Assembly: GCF_003952465.1 (NCBI RefSeq)
Contig: NZ_CP034448.1
Coordinates: forward strand, 3,015,001-3,079,000
Length of the DNA stretch: 64,000 nucleotides
Direction of reading: 5' to 3'
Source of the DNA: Mesorhizobium sp. M1B.F.Ca.ET.045.04.1.1
GTDB lineage: Bacteria; Pseudomonadota; Alphaproteobacteria; Rhizobiales; Rhizobiaceae
In this document: piece after piece, positions 32,875 to 40,798 of the stretch
Numbering within the stretch: position 1 is the stretch's first letter
Layout: every line of letters starts with the position of its first letter
Position numbers and translations under genes: made by a program
The notes under the pieces: model-generated
Database searches by the model: none
Seen by the model: only the letters and a program-made list of their open reading frames with translations
What the model was told of the DNA's origin: nothing

Positions 32875-33699
32875 ATGGCGGCCCCACGCGCAGTCTGGAA
32901 GGGTTTCCTTAAGGTCGGTTCGGTTTCTTGCGGCGTCAAGCTCGTCGGGGCGACCAGCGAGGCCGGAAGAGTCCACTTCAAGATCCTCAATCGAGAGAAC
33001 GGGCTGCCCGTCAAGAGCGCCTACGTCGATGAAGAGACCGGCGACGTCGTTCCGTCGGAAGACCAGATCAAAGGGTACGAGGCGGACAAGGGCGATTTCA
33101 TCGAAATCGAGCCCGACGAGATCAAAAAGCTGAAGCTGACCTCACAACACACGCTTGAAGTAAGCGAGTTCGTCGCCATTGAGGACATCGACACGCGCTA
33201 CCTCGAAAAGCCCTATTATGTGATTCCTGCCGATGGCGCGGCGTTGGAAGCCTTCACCGTGCTGCGCGAGGCAATGGCAAAACAGCAGGTCGCGGCGAGA
33301 TCGTGCGTCGTCCTCTATCAGCGCGGCCGGGAAGTCGTTATCCAGCCCTTCGGCAAAGGCATGCTACTGACTGAGCTGCGCACCCACAACGAGATGGTCT
33401 CCGAAAGCAGCGTATTCGATGACCTAAAAAGGCCGAAATACGACAAGGATCTCTTGGAGATCGCCGAACTGCTGATCGATAAGAAGGTGACCAAATTCGA
33501 TCCGTCGAAATTCGAGGACACCTACGAAGACGCGCTCCTTGCCATGATCGATGCCAAGCGCAAGGGCAAGAAGCCGCCAAAGCCCGCGCCTCAGCCAAAA
33601 GAGAACGTCGTCAATCTCGCTTCCGTGCTTCGAAAGAGCTTGGAAAAGGAAGGCATCAAACGCCACCCCAAAGCAAAGGCTGGGCGCAAATCGGCGTAA
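32875..33699 (+). CDS. ku: Non-homologous end-joining protein Ku
   Basis: A 274-residue protein with the full bacterial Ku layout: MAAPRAVWKGFLKVGSVSCG at the start, the central core (FKILNRENGLPVKSAYVDEE, RYLEKPYYVIPADGA, VLYQRGREVVIQPFGKGMLL) and a basic C-terminal tail (HPKAKAGRKSA). Ku homodimers encircle DNA ends and recruit LigD for repair of double-strand breaks. The only ligase sequence in this window is a split remnant (0.6-0.9 and 47.3-47.8 kb), so the partner must be elsewhere. The last 44 bases overlap, tail to tail, the small gene at 33656. Confidence 0.95.
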   Translation: MAAPRAVWKGFLKVGSVSCGVKLVGATSEAGRVHFKILNRENGLPVKSAYVDEETGDVVPSEDQIKGYEADKGDFIEIEPDEIKKLKLTSQHTLEVSEFVAIEDIDTRYLEKPYYVIPADGAALEAFTVLREAMAKQQVAARSCVVLYQRGREVVIQPFGKGMLLTELRTHNEMVSESSVFDDLKRPKYDKDLLEIAELLIDKKVTKFDPSKFEDTYEDALLAMIDAKRKGKKPPKPAPQPKENVVNLASVLRKSLEKEGIKRHPKAKAGRKSA

Positions 33700-33958
33700 C
33701 TGGCGAAGCAGATAAGACTGCCTTTCCCGCTCGCATCATCGCCCGCGCGATAGCCAGTTCTGCCTCGACCCTAGCTTTTTCCTTCTGGGTCATGTTGTCC
33801 GCGGCGATCAGGCGCCGCAGGGCACGCACCACCTCGCCGCGCGTCCAACCCGCCTCCAGCATGCAATCGACGATTGCCTGAAAACCTGGCTCCATCGCTT
33901 CTTGGCAGTCAACCTCGCGGTCGGCGTATTCGCCGTCGTGCCTTGGTGCGTTGATCAT
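33656..33958 (-). CDS. Small hypothetical protein, third gene of SOS-box operon
   Basis: From ATG 33958 a 100-residue helical protein: MINAPRHDGEYADREVDCQE, AMEPGFQAIVDCMLEAGWTR, GEVVRALRRLIAADNMTQKE, KARVEAELAIARAMM. Its start overlaps the stop of the upstream gene (ATGA), so translation is coupled. The C-terminal part runs into the ku 3' end on the other strand. A decayed copy exists at 2.5-2.7 kb. No function is known. Confidence 0.6.
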   Translation of the reverse strand: MINAPRHDGEYADREVDCQEAMEPGFQAIVDCMLEAGWTRGEVVRALRRLIAADNMTQKEKARVEAELAIARAMMRAGKAVLSASPVTPICAQPLLWGGV

Positions 33959-34248
33959 GCGTTGCCGTCCACCGCGCTTTCTGCGTCCAACTGGTGCGGC
34001 ACCGGCAGATAGGCGTTGGCTACCAGCCACTCGCCAACGATCGTTTCCACGAGATCGAGCTTGGTCTTGTCCATCTCGGCGGCCAGGCCGTTCAGCACCT
34101 CGTCGGTGTTCGGATCGAGGCTGAGCCCGCCGACGTTTCTGAGCAGCAGCGCGGCCCTGCGCAGCAGCACTTGCAAATCGGCCCGCGAAGTGTCTGCGAT
34201 ATGGTCGGCAGCACTCTCCAGTTCATGCACGAATTGATGACGGGACAT
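33955..34248 (-). CDS. Small hypothetical protein, second gene of SOS-box operon
   Basis: A 97-residue product from ATG 34248 (AGGGAG upstream): MSRHQFVHELESAADHIADT, SRADLQVLLRRAALLLRNVG, GLSLDPNTDEVLNGLAAEMD, then IVGEWLVANAYLPVP. It is helical, cytoplasmic and conserved among rhizobia next to similar partners. It lies 10 bases after the zinc-finger-like gene and overlaps the next gene by four bases. A decayed copy is at 2.8-2.9 kb. Confidence 0.6.
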   Translation of the reverse strand: MSRHQFVHELESAADHIADTSRADLQVLLRRAALLLRNVGGLSLDPNTDEVLNGLAAEMDKTKLDLVETIVGEWLVANAYLPVPHQLDAESAVDGNA

Positions 34249-34258
34249 CGGTCGCTCC

Positions 34259-34435
34259 CTACAGGAATTGCTCACCTTCGCAGCGATGCTCGAAGCAGAA
34301 CCAATGCGGCGCCTGCTTCGGCTTGGCGAAGCCCCAGCCGGCATCCTTGCTGCAGCCGTCGTGCTCGCAAAAGTGGTGCTGCACGCCTGCCAGCGTGGCG
34401 TATTCGGACTTGGGCAGTCTGATTTCGTCGCTCAT
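34259..34435 (-). CDS. Small Cys/His protein, first gene of SOS-box operon
   Basis: A 58-residue product from ATG 34435: MSDEIRLPKSEYATLAGVQH, HFCEHDGCSKDAGWGFAKPK, QAPHWFCFEHRCEGEQFL. Four Cys and four His are arranged like a treble-clef or zinc-binding finger (HFCEHDGC...WFCFEHRC). Such proteins often bind nucleic acid. The predicted SOS box is 11 bases upstream of the start. Confidence 0.6.
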   Translation of the reverse strand: MSDEIRLPKSEYATLAGVQHHFCEHDGCSKDAGWGFAKPKQAPHWFCFEHRCEGEQFL

Positions 34436-34445
34436 GGGCAACAGT

Positions 34446-34460
34446 GAACGAAATGAGAAC
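34446..34460. promoter_or_regulatory. LexA (SOS) box, alphaproteobacterial type
   Basis: GAAC-N7-GAAC (34446-34449 and 34457-34460), the same as GTTC-N7-GTTC on the minus strand, which is the LexA site of alphaproteobacteria. It lies between divergent genes: 11 bases from the start of the minus-strand operon and 55 bases from the plus-strand zinc-ribbon gene at 34515. Confidence 0.6.
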
Positions 34461-34514
34461 AAAAGTGTCAAGCGGCCCCTTGACCGGACAGGGATATGTT
34501 CTCAATTCGAATGC

Positions 34515-34835
34515 ATGCCCGAGCAACCGGAGAAGTGGCCGAGAGGCGCCGCCTGGACCCTGACGCATGCCCATGACGCGGGGCAGGTGGCGGGCATCCG
34601 CTGCGCGCGCTGCAATATCACGCGCTACTACAAGCCGCTCGAGCTGCGGGAGGTGATCGGCAACGTCACCATCGACGAGGTTAGGGACAAGGTCCGCTGC
34701 CAACAGTGCAAGAGCCGGGAGTGGATGAGCGCGCAGCTATTCCACCCGACCGGGGAGCAGGCCCACACGATCCGCTTCCGGCGCCTGGTGCAGATTCGGT
34801 GGGAGAAGCGTGTGATCTGGCAGGATGAGACATAG
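34515..34835 (+). CDS. Zinc-ribbon hypothetical protein
   Basis: A 106-residue product: MPEQPEKWPRGAAWTLTHAH, VAGIRCARCNITRYYKPLEL, VRDKVRCQQCKSREWMSAQL, then a basic C-terminus. The two CxxC pairs (CARC, CQQC), 36 residues apart, are a clear zinc ribbon. Start at ATG 34515, the second of two overlapping ATGs. It is divergent from the SOS-box operon and may share its regulation. Function unknown. Confidence 0.65.
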   Translation: MPEQPEKWPRGAAWTLTHAHDAGQVAGIRCARCNITRYYKPLELREVIGNVTIDEVRDKVRCQQCKSREWMSAQLFHPTGEQAHTIRFRRLVQIRWEKRVIWQDET

Positions 34836-34903
34836 GCTGAAAGGCGCCGAGCACAAAGCCCGGCGCCAGCTTCAATCACCCGCGCACGCTGGCAACATGG
34901 CCG

Positions 34904-35185
34904 TCAGACCATCTTCGCCAATATCTTGGTCATATCTGTCGTATCGAACGCCCTCAGCGTCTCAGTTCTGATGTTGCCCATTGATGCGATTGATAGGGAT
35001 AGGGCGGTCGCATCGGCTTCGGCAATTGCCACGACATCGTGTTTGCCGTGCGTACACAACAGAGTGTGAGCCTTGACCCCGCTTTTGCTGGCCATTGCCT
35101 TGAAGGCCTCAGCACGCTTCTGGGTGTCCTTTATGGTCCTCAGACCTTGATCGGTGAAATTCGACAGTAATACGCAATGAGCTAT
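34904..35185 (-). CDS. GYD domain protein with apparent ATA start
   Basis: The complete GYD domain needs the frame to begin at ATA 35185: IAHCVLLSNFTDQGLRTIKD, TQKRAEAFKAMASKSGVKAH, TLLCTHGKHDVVAIAEADA, IASMGNIRTETLRAF. A good GGGAGGA sits 5 bases before the ATA. The first ATG (35095) would remove the first beta strand and helix. GYD proteins are small stress or light-associated proteins of unknown activity. Either AUA is used as a rare start or the ATG has mutated and the gene is dying. Confidence 0.6.
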   Translation of the reverse strand: MAHCVLLSNFTDQGLRTIKDTQKRAEAFKAMASKSGVKAHTLLCTHGKHDVVAIAEADATALSLSIASMGNIRTETLRAFDTTDMTKILAKMV

Positions 35186-35480
35186 TGATTCCTCCCAAAG
35201 ATGGGAACGGGCGGGCGCTCACGGCGCGGCCGCCGTTTCCCGGAACGACGACAACACGAGCGCGGGAACACGAACCACCGGCGGTCATGAACGACAACCG
35301 CACGCCTTGGCGCGGAACAGATGAGCAAGCCCGTCCTTTAGTCCCAATCCTGATTCGGGGACGTCTTCGAAAATTTTCAGGCACTTTGTCCCTAGGCCGC
35401 GGATGCATGGCACAGTGGCATCGAATTTGTTAGCGTACCCGTTCGCAGCACAAAAAACAGGCTGCACAAGATGAGTGCAA
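35186..35480. other. Intergenic, presumed promoter of the LuxR-type gene
   Basis: No coding support. Short direct pieces of CGGGAAC... occur but with no EcfG spacing. Confidence 0.35.
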
Positions 35481-36551
35481 ATGCTCACAGAAATTGTCGA
35501 TGCGCTTTATGAAGCCGCGTTCATAGCGGAAAAATGGCCCGCTGTTCTCGAGCAGATCACCAATGCGTCGGCATCGAAAGGCGGTGCGCTCTTCGTTTTC
35601 GCGGATAGCGCGCCGGTTCGCGGAAAGGCCGTCGCATGGCTGCAGGATTTGATGAGCGAGTTCCTGCAGGACGAAAGCCTGCGCTTGTCCACCGCGGCAG
35701 CGCGTATGGGCACCGTCCGGCCCTCCAGCTTCGTGGATGTAGACAGATTCATGACGGCCGACGAGGTACGGGACGACCCGATACGCGTCCGGTTGCGCGC
35801 ACGTGGCCTGGGCGTGAATGCCTGCGCAGCCATCCCCATGCCCAGCGGTGAGCTCGCAATGTTTGTTTTCCAGCGCGGGCTGGACGAAGGGGGCTACGAC
35901 GAGCGGCAACTTGAAGTTCTTGATCGGATGCGGCCCGACATGGCGCGCGCCACGCTCGCGGCCGCGCGGCTTGGCCTCGTGCAGGCGCGCGGCGCCGTCG
36001 ATGCCTTGGCCAAGATCGGGCTTCCGGCCGCCGTTCTCGCCGCCAACGGCCGTGTCCGGGTGACCAACGGCCTGTTCGATCGCGAGAAGTCGCTGTTCCT
36101 GCCGACGGCATTCGGCGGCGTCGCCGTCGCCAACTCTGAGAGCAACCGCCTGTTCCAGGCCGCGCTGCAGGCCGTGCGTGGCGGACTGCCCCCGCGATCC
36201 ATCCCAGTGCGCGGCACCCCGCCGGCGGTGGTCCACGTCCTTCCGCTCAAACGGAGCGCGCATGACCTTTTCGAAGGAGGTGATCTGATCGTCGTCGCGA
36301 CGGCGATCTCGGCAAGCGCTCTGGTACCGTCCCCGACCATCTTGACGGGCCTCTTCGATCTCACACCTGCCGAGGTAAATCTTGTGACCGCGTTGGCCAA
36401 GGGACATAGCCTCAAGGCGGCGGCAGCTGAAGCTGGCCTGCAATTCTCCACCGTGCGCACTTACCTCAATCGTATTTTCCGCAAGACCGGAACAAACCAG
36501 CAAAGCCAGCTGGTTGCCCTCATGAAGTCGGCACACCCGCTGCCGCGCTGA
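35481..36551 (+). CDS. LuxR-family transcriptional regulator
   Basis: A 356-residue protein from ATG 35481. The N-terminal 280 residues contain an unassigned sensor region with PAS-like strands (EKWPAVLEQITNASASKGGA, LPAAVLAANGRVRVTNGLFD). The C-terminal 65 residues are a LuxR/GerE HTH: LFDLTPAEVNLVTALAKGHS, LKAAAAEAGLQFSTVRTYLN, RIFRKTGTNQQSQLVALMKS, with TVRTYLN as recognition helix. No receiver domain or acyl-homoserine-lactone signature is seen. Targets are unknown; a 20-bp palindrome follows the gene. The surface-protein block starts 560 bases downstream on the same strand. Confidence 0.8.
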   Translation: MLTEIVDALYEAAFIAEKWPAVLEQITNASASKGGALFVFADSAPVRGKAVAWLQDLMSEFLQDESLRLSTAAARMGTVRPSSFVDVDRFMTADEVRDDPIRVRLRARGLGVNACAAIPMPSGELAMFVFQRGLDEGGYDERQLEVLDRMRPDMARATLAAARLGLVQARGAVDALAKIGLPAAVLAANGRVRVTNGLFDREKSLFLPTAFGGVAVANSESNRLFQAALQAVRGGLPPRSIPVRGTPPAVVHVLPLKRSAHDLFEGGDLIVVATAISASALVPSPTILTGLFDLTPAEVNLVTALAKGHSLKAAAAEAGLQFSTVRTYLNRIFRKTGTNQQSQLVALMKSAHPLPR

Positions 36552-36596
36552 CCGAGGCTCCCAAGGGCCAACCCTTCGAACGCGCACCATCGCTCT

Positions 36597-36616
36597 CTAT
36601 CATCATATGATGATAG
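36597..36616. promoter_or_regulatory. 20-bp perfect palindrome
   Basis: CTATCATCATATGATGATAG, fully self-complementary, 45 bases after the stop of the LuxR-type gene. AT-rich compared with the surroundings. It could be an operator for a dimeric regulator or a cruciform site. A related TGATCATCATAT occurs at about 61126. Confidence 0.35.
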
Positions 36617-37114
36617 GCGACCCATGGTTTTCACGGCAATTTCTTCTGCGGTGCCTGATGCTGTCCCGCAGACGAAAGCGACGCCGCAATTCGTCTGCCA
36701 AGCATGGCCCGTCGGCAAGGGGCATGGAGATGCTGGCAAGCATTGTCCGCGGTTCACAATCTGTAGAGAGCCTGCTGACGCGGGACCGCACTGTCGTGCT
36801 TGGCGATGAGCCAATGGCCATCCTCGTGACCCCCAAAAGTAGACCAAACCCGCCAGCATGTGCGATTAGGCGATCCCCGCCTTGTCATCGCGCCGAAACG
36901 CGCAGCAGTTTAGATCGAATGCGGCCAAATTCATGGCGCCAATATCCGGCATACAATCATTCAATTTCCCCCAGACGCTGTTGCAGCCCTAAGCAATGGG
37001 AGCGCGCTACAGCTGCTTTCGGCCAATGTCTCTGCTGCGCGTCGCGTTGGCGGTCCGGTCGCCGGTCTTGTTGGCGCAGCAGTCCACCAATCCATCGGCT
37101 CGAGGTGTGAGAGG
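36617..37114. other. Intergenic, no gene supported
   Basis: Open frames here (for example 36607-37110 plus) have random composition. The region probably contains the promoter of the 37.1-47 kb block; no consensus could be chosen. Confidence 0.35.
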
Positions 37115-38191
37115 ATGAGAACCATGGCCAGCACGAATAGGATCGGCGCCATCGCCGTGCTGCTGATCGTTGGTGGACTCGGCATGGCGCTGCCTGTCCG
37201 GGCGGCGGATGTCGAGGGCAGTTCCGATCACCCTCTGGTAGGGCGCTACGAGGGCGCCGAGATCGTCGGCTACGCCGTCAGCGAATATGACGAGGCGAAC
37301 CTCGTCGAAGGACCTTTCTCGCCGACAAGCACCAATGGCGGCACTGGCTTCAAGACGGTCGAGGGCCGCAGCGCGCTCATCTACTACGCGCTGCCGCAAG
37401 GCCATTCGACGCTCGAGGTTCTCCGCAACTACGAGGAAGGTCTAAAGGCGAAGGGCTTCTCGGAGGTCTTCACCTGCGCCACCAAGAATGGCTCCTGCTT
37501 CGAATCAGGCCAGCCCGAGGGTGGATATCTGCTTGGCCAAGCCGTCGGCGATCCGCTCAGCCTGCCGAAGCTTTCGGACGACTATGTGCACAACTGGTTC
37601 CAGGAAGGCGGGCGCTACCTTCTCGCACGGCTCGAGCGCCCGGAGGGCGCGGTCTACGCAGCTGTCTATCTCGGCGAAAGCGGCAGCGGCAACGTTGCCG
37701 TCGTCAGGGTCGTCGAGACGAAGGCGATGGAGACCGGCAAGGTCCGAGTGGTCACCGCGAAGGAGATCGGCTCGGCGCTTTCCGACGTCGGAAAAATTCC
37801 GGTCTATGGGATATGGTTCGACTTCGACAAGGACATCATCAAGCCTGAGTCCAAGCCGACGCTCGACCAGATCGCGCAGCTGCTGACGTCGGAGCCCGAC
37901 CTCAAGCTCAACATTGTCGGCCACACCGATAACCAGGGCGGCGCGGACTACAATCTTGACCTGTCCCGCCGCCGCGCCGCCAGCGTCGTTGCCGCGCTCG
38001 TTTCCCAATATGGCATCGCCGCCGATCGCCTCGCCTCTGATGGCGCCGGCATGACGCAACCAGTCGCATCCAATGACACCGAAGAAGGACGCGCCAAAAA
38101 CCGCCGCGTCGAACTACAGCGGTACGACCCGGGCGGTGGTGCTTCTGGCGGAAGCGGCGGCGCTCCGGCCAACTCGGGCAACGCCGGTTAG
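37115..38191 (+). CDS. OmpA-family outer-membrane protein with DUF4892-like domain
   Basis: A 358-residue protein: signal peptide (residues 1-30, ending PVRA), a DUF4892-like domain at about 36-215 (HPLVGRYEGAEIVGYAVSEY, DEANLVEGPFSP, one C..C pair), and an OmpA peptidoglycan-binding domain at about 225-335 (YGIWFDFDKDIIKPESKPTL, NIVGHTDNQGGADYNLDLSR, AKNRRVEL). The C-terminal tail is Gly/Ser-rich. It likely anchors envelope components to the cell wall. First gene of the long plus-strand block; ATG 37115 with GAGAGG upstream. Confidence 0.85.
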   Translation: MRTMASTNRIGAIAVLLIVGGLGMALPVRAADVEGSSDHPLVGRYEGAEIVGYAVSEYDEANLVEGPFSPTSTNGGTGFKTVEGRSALIYYALPQGHSTLEVLRNYEEGLKAKGFSEVFTCATKNGSCFESGQPEGGYLLGQAVGDPLSLPKLSDDYVHNWFQEGGRYLLARLERPEGAVYAAVYLGESGSGNVAVVRVVETKAMETGKVRVVTAKEIGSALSDVGKIPVYGIWFDFDKDIIKPESKPTLDQIAQLLTSEPDLKLNIVGHTDNQGGADYNLDLSRRRAASVVAALVSQYGIAADRLASDGAGMTQPVASNDTEEGRAKNRRVELQRYDPGGGASGGSGGAPANSGNAG

Positions 38192-38232
38192 GCAGGACAA
38201 GGCACGTGGCAGTAGGCGAGGAGGACCGTCAA

Positions 38233-39123
38233 ATGGCTACCAAAGAATGCCGGACCGGGGCCGGTGGGTTCCGACTCCTTCTGCTGGGCATAGCTACGCT
38301 GCTTATCTTGGACTTTCCGACTTTAGCTGCTTCGAATGTCGACCTCGTGCCAGCGGCAGGCACAAGTGCAGGCAACAAGCACAAGACGCTCAGGCCGGCC
38401 GGCGGCGATGACGCCGAGGGAGGCGGCATACCTCAAACACCAGCGGATATGGGTGGCATGCCGCCGATGCAGCAGGCGGATGGCATCTGCGGCGATGGCA
38501 ATGCAATGGCAACGGTGGCGATCAACCAGCCGGGCCTCGACAAGCTCAACGTGCGCAACGGTCCCGGCGGCCAGGTGGTCGGCACGGTGGCGGAAGGCGA
38601 TACAGTTTCGGTGATCGGCCCGTGCGGTGCGATCAGCGGGGCGGCGGGCTTCGCGAAACCGAAGACGCAGCAAGGCGGCGGCGGCGGTGGTTGGTGCCAG
38701 ATCAGCGCGCCGGTGCACGGTTGCGTGTCGTCCCAGTTCCTCGCATTCGGTGGCGACACCGGCTTGTCCGGAGGTGCGGCCGGCTTTGCGAAATCGAAGA
38801 GCAAGCCGCAGGTGTCCGCGTCGGCGACGGCGAGCTTCGGTGGAAGCTGGAGCGCCAATGCCGATAACGTTGTCTACAGCCTCTCGCTCAAGCAGAAGGG
38901 AAACAGCGTCTCCGGCAATTATCAGGGCGCCGACGGCAGCGCCGGAAATATCAGCGGCAAGATGAGCGGCAAGATCCTGCGCTTCTCATGGGTCCAGAAG
39001 GACGGCACTCGTGGGAGCGGCAAGTTTGTGCTCGCCGGCGACGGCCAGTCCTTCGACGGCACCTACAACTTCTCCAACAACCCCGATGCTGTCGAGGGCA
39101 GCTGGAGCGGGACGCGGCAATGA
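38233..39123 (+). CDS. Modular secreted protein 1 (SH3-like + C-terminal beta domain)
   Basis: A 296-residue protein with a hydrophobic leader (GGFRLLLLGIATLLILDFPT, about 11-30). After a Pro-rich linker (PQTPADMGGMPPMQQAD, 68-83) there is an SH3-like domain (about 93-172: AINQPGLDKLNVRNGPGGQV...WCQISAPVHGCVSSQFLAF) interrupted by GAAGFAKPK and a Gly run. A second AAGFAK linker (182-187) leads to the terminal domain at 201-296 (SFGGSWSANADNV, SLKQKGNSVSGNYQGADGSA, EGSWSGTRQ). This minimal member has no extra N-terminal module. The terminal domain looks like a small beta barrel. GAGGACCG precedes ATG 38233. Confidence 0.75.
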   Translation: MATKECRTGAGGFRLLLLGIATLLILDFPTLAASNVDLVPAAGTSAGNKHKTLRPAGGDDAEGGGIPQTPADMGGMPPMQQADGICGDGNAMATVAINQPGLDKLNVRNGPGGQVVGTVAEGDTVSVIGPCGAISGAAGFAKPKTQQGGGGGGWCQISAPVHGCVSSQFLAFGGDTGLSGGAAGFAKSKSKPQVSASATASFGGSWSANADNVVYSLSLKQKGNSVSGNYQGADGSAGNISGKMSGKILRFSWVQKDGTRGSGKFVLAGDGQSFDGTYNFSNNPDAVEGSWSGTRQ

Positions 39124-39184
39124 TCGCCGGCATCTGATGTTTTCGTCGGACGCAGCTTCAACAGGTGCCCGGAGGAGCTAAGCC

Positions 39185-40780
39185 ATGTCTTTCGAGCGAA
39201 CGGCGCGCCGCTTCTGCGGGCTTCTCGCGATGTTGACGCTGATGTCTCTTCCCCAGACACGCCCGGCGCATGCCAGCGACTGCACGACATTCTCAGGCGT
39301 CTGTGTGGACGAGCGCCTGACGTTCAACGGGAACTCCCGCATCCTCGAGATCACCCTATGGCCGGATGGAAATACTGACGTCTTTAACGTAATCGTGCCC
39401 GGACAATCCCAGACGGAATGGAAAACTGGTTCAGTTCTAAGGCTGGCGGTTCAGCCGGATGGCACGGTGACCTATTCGGCACAGGGTTGCTACGGCGGCA
39501 AATATGGACTGTCGTCGAGTTGCGGGAATTGGCGGCAGGTCACGCGGCGATTCCCGCCCCTCCATTCTGCCAGCACCGGCAGAAGCGGGGGCGACTCGAC
39601 CGCCGAAACGGGCGTCGATCGACCGGGTCACGATTACGACCGGTTCGATTTGGAGGCCACAATCGCAGGCTTCGGACCCTGCAAGTCGGCGTGCGAATCC
39701 GACGCGAACTGCAAGGCTTGGACTTACGTCAAGGCGGGCATTCAGGGTCCGAAAGCAATATGTTGGCTGAAATCGGCTGTGCCACTGCCAACGCCGAACG
39801 GCTGTTGCGTCTCGGGTGTGAAGGCGGGAACAGCCTCGGCACCACCTCCGGCGCCGGAGAAGCCCGTCAAGCACACCGGTAGGAGCAACGCGTGTGTCGC
39901 CTATGGCGATCGCATGACCGCCATCGCCGGTGAGGCGCGGGGTCTTGGCTGTAAATTCGTCCAGATCGCTCCCTGGAATAATCCTCACGACTATTGGGTG
40001 CAGCGATGCGTGGCGCATTCCGGTGACGGTGTCGCCGATTCCGAAGAGGCCAAGTTCAAGCAGCGATTGAATGACTGCACGGCCGCCGGACGTGGCTCCG
40101 AGGGAGGCACGCCGCTGTCGTCCGGCTCGGGTAGTGTTGGCACCGGCACCGGTTCCTGCAGCGGGGGGACGGCAACGGTGGTGATCAACCAGCCGGGACT
40201 GGACAAGCTCAACGTGCGCAATGGTCCCGATGGCCAGGTGACGAGCATGGTCCCGGAAGGCCAGGCTGTGTCGGTGACCGGTCCATGCGGCGAGAACGGC
40301 GGCGCTGCAGGCATCATGGCAAAAAAGCAAAGCGGCGGCGATGGCGGCTGGTGCCGGATCAGCGCACCGGTGTCCGGCTGCGTCTCTTCCCGATTTCTGA
40401 AGTTCGGCGGCGGGGCAGCCGGGTTCGCCAAGAGCGCGGCGGGGTTCGCCAAGTCGAAGGGAAAGCAGACATCGGTGTCTGCAACTGCCGGCTTCGGCGG
40501 AAGCTGGAGCGCCAATGCCGACAATGTCGCCTACGACCTCTCGCTGCAGCAGAACGGCAACGGCGTCTCCGGCCGCTATCAGGGCGATGACGGCAGCGCC
40601 GGGCAAATCACCGGCAAAGTAAGCGGCAACGTGCTGCGCTTCTCCTGGGTCCAGAAGGACGGCACCCGAGGCAGCGGCAAGTTCACGCTCGCCGCTGACG
40701 GCCAGTCGTTCGCGGGCAGCTACAATTTCGGCAACAACCCCGATGCCGCGGAGGGCTCCTGGAATGGGACGCGGCAATAG
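39185..40780 (+). CDS. Modular secreted protein 2 (PAN/Apple-like + shared C-terminus)
   Basis: A 531-residue protein with signal peptide (1-30, ...RPAHA). Segment 33-130 is a Cys-containing beta domain. About 150-215 is PAN/Apple-like (HDYDRFDLEATIAGFGPCKS, ACESDANCKAWTYVKAG, CWLK, CCVSGVK). About 230-300 is a second Cys-rich unit (HTGRSNACVAYGDRMTAIAG ... RCVAHSGDG). The shared C-terminal half follows: SH3-like (about 330-415), linkers with two AAGFAK motifs, and the terminal domain (435-531, ending EGSWNGTRQ). The bases of this half are nearly identical to those of gene 3 (41490). Likely a secreted or surface lectin-like protein. GGAGGAGC before ATG. Confidence 0.75.
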   Translation: MSFERTARRFCGLLAMLTLMSLPQTRPAHASDCTTFSGVCVDERLTFNGNSRILEITLWPDGNTDVFNVIVPGQSQTEWKTGSVLRLAVQPDGTVTYSAQGCYGGKYGLSSSCGNWRQVTRRFPPLHSASTGRSGGDSTAETGVDRPGHDYDRFDLEATIAGFGPCKSACESDANCKAWTYVKAGIQGPKAICWLKSAVPLPTPNGCCVSGVKAGTASAPPPAPEKPVKHTGRSNACVAYGDRMTAIAGEARGLGCKFVQIAPWNNPHDYWVQRCVAHSGDGVADSEEAKFKQRLNDCTAAGRGSEGGTPLSSGSGSVGTGTGSCSGGTATVVINQPGLDKLNVRNGPDGQVTSMVPEGQAVSVTGPCGENGGAAGIMAKKQSGGDGGWCRISAPVSGCVSSRFLKFGGGAAGFAKSAAGFAKSKGKQTSVSATAGFGGSWSANADNVAYDLSLQQNGNGVSGRYQGDDGSAGQITGKVSGNVLRFSWVQKDGTRGSGKFTLAADGQSFAGSYNFGNNPDAAEGSWNGTRQ

Positions 40781-40798
40781 GCAAGGGAGCGCACGATC

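Noticed and set aside
36607..37110. 167-codon plus-strand frame before the OmpA-family gene
   Set aside because: Random Arg/Ser-rich composition, no family features and no ribosome binding site.
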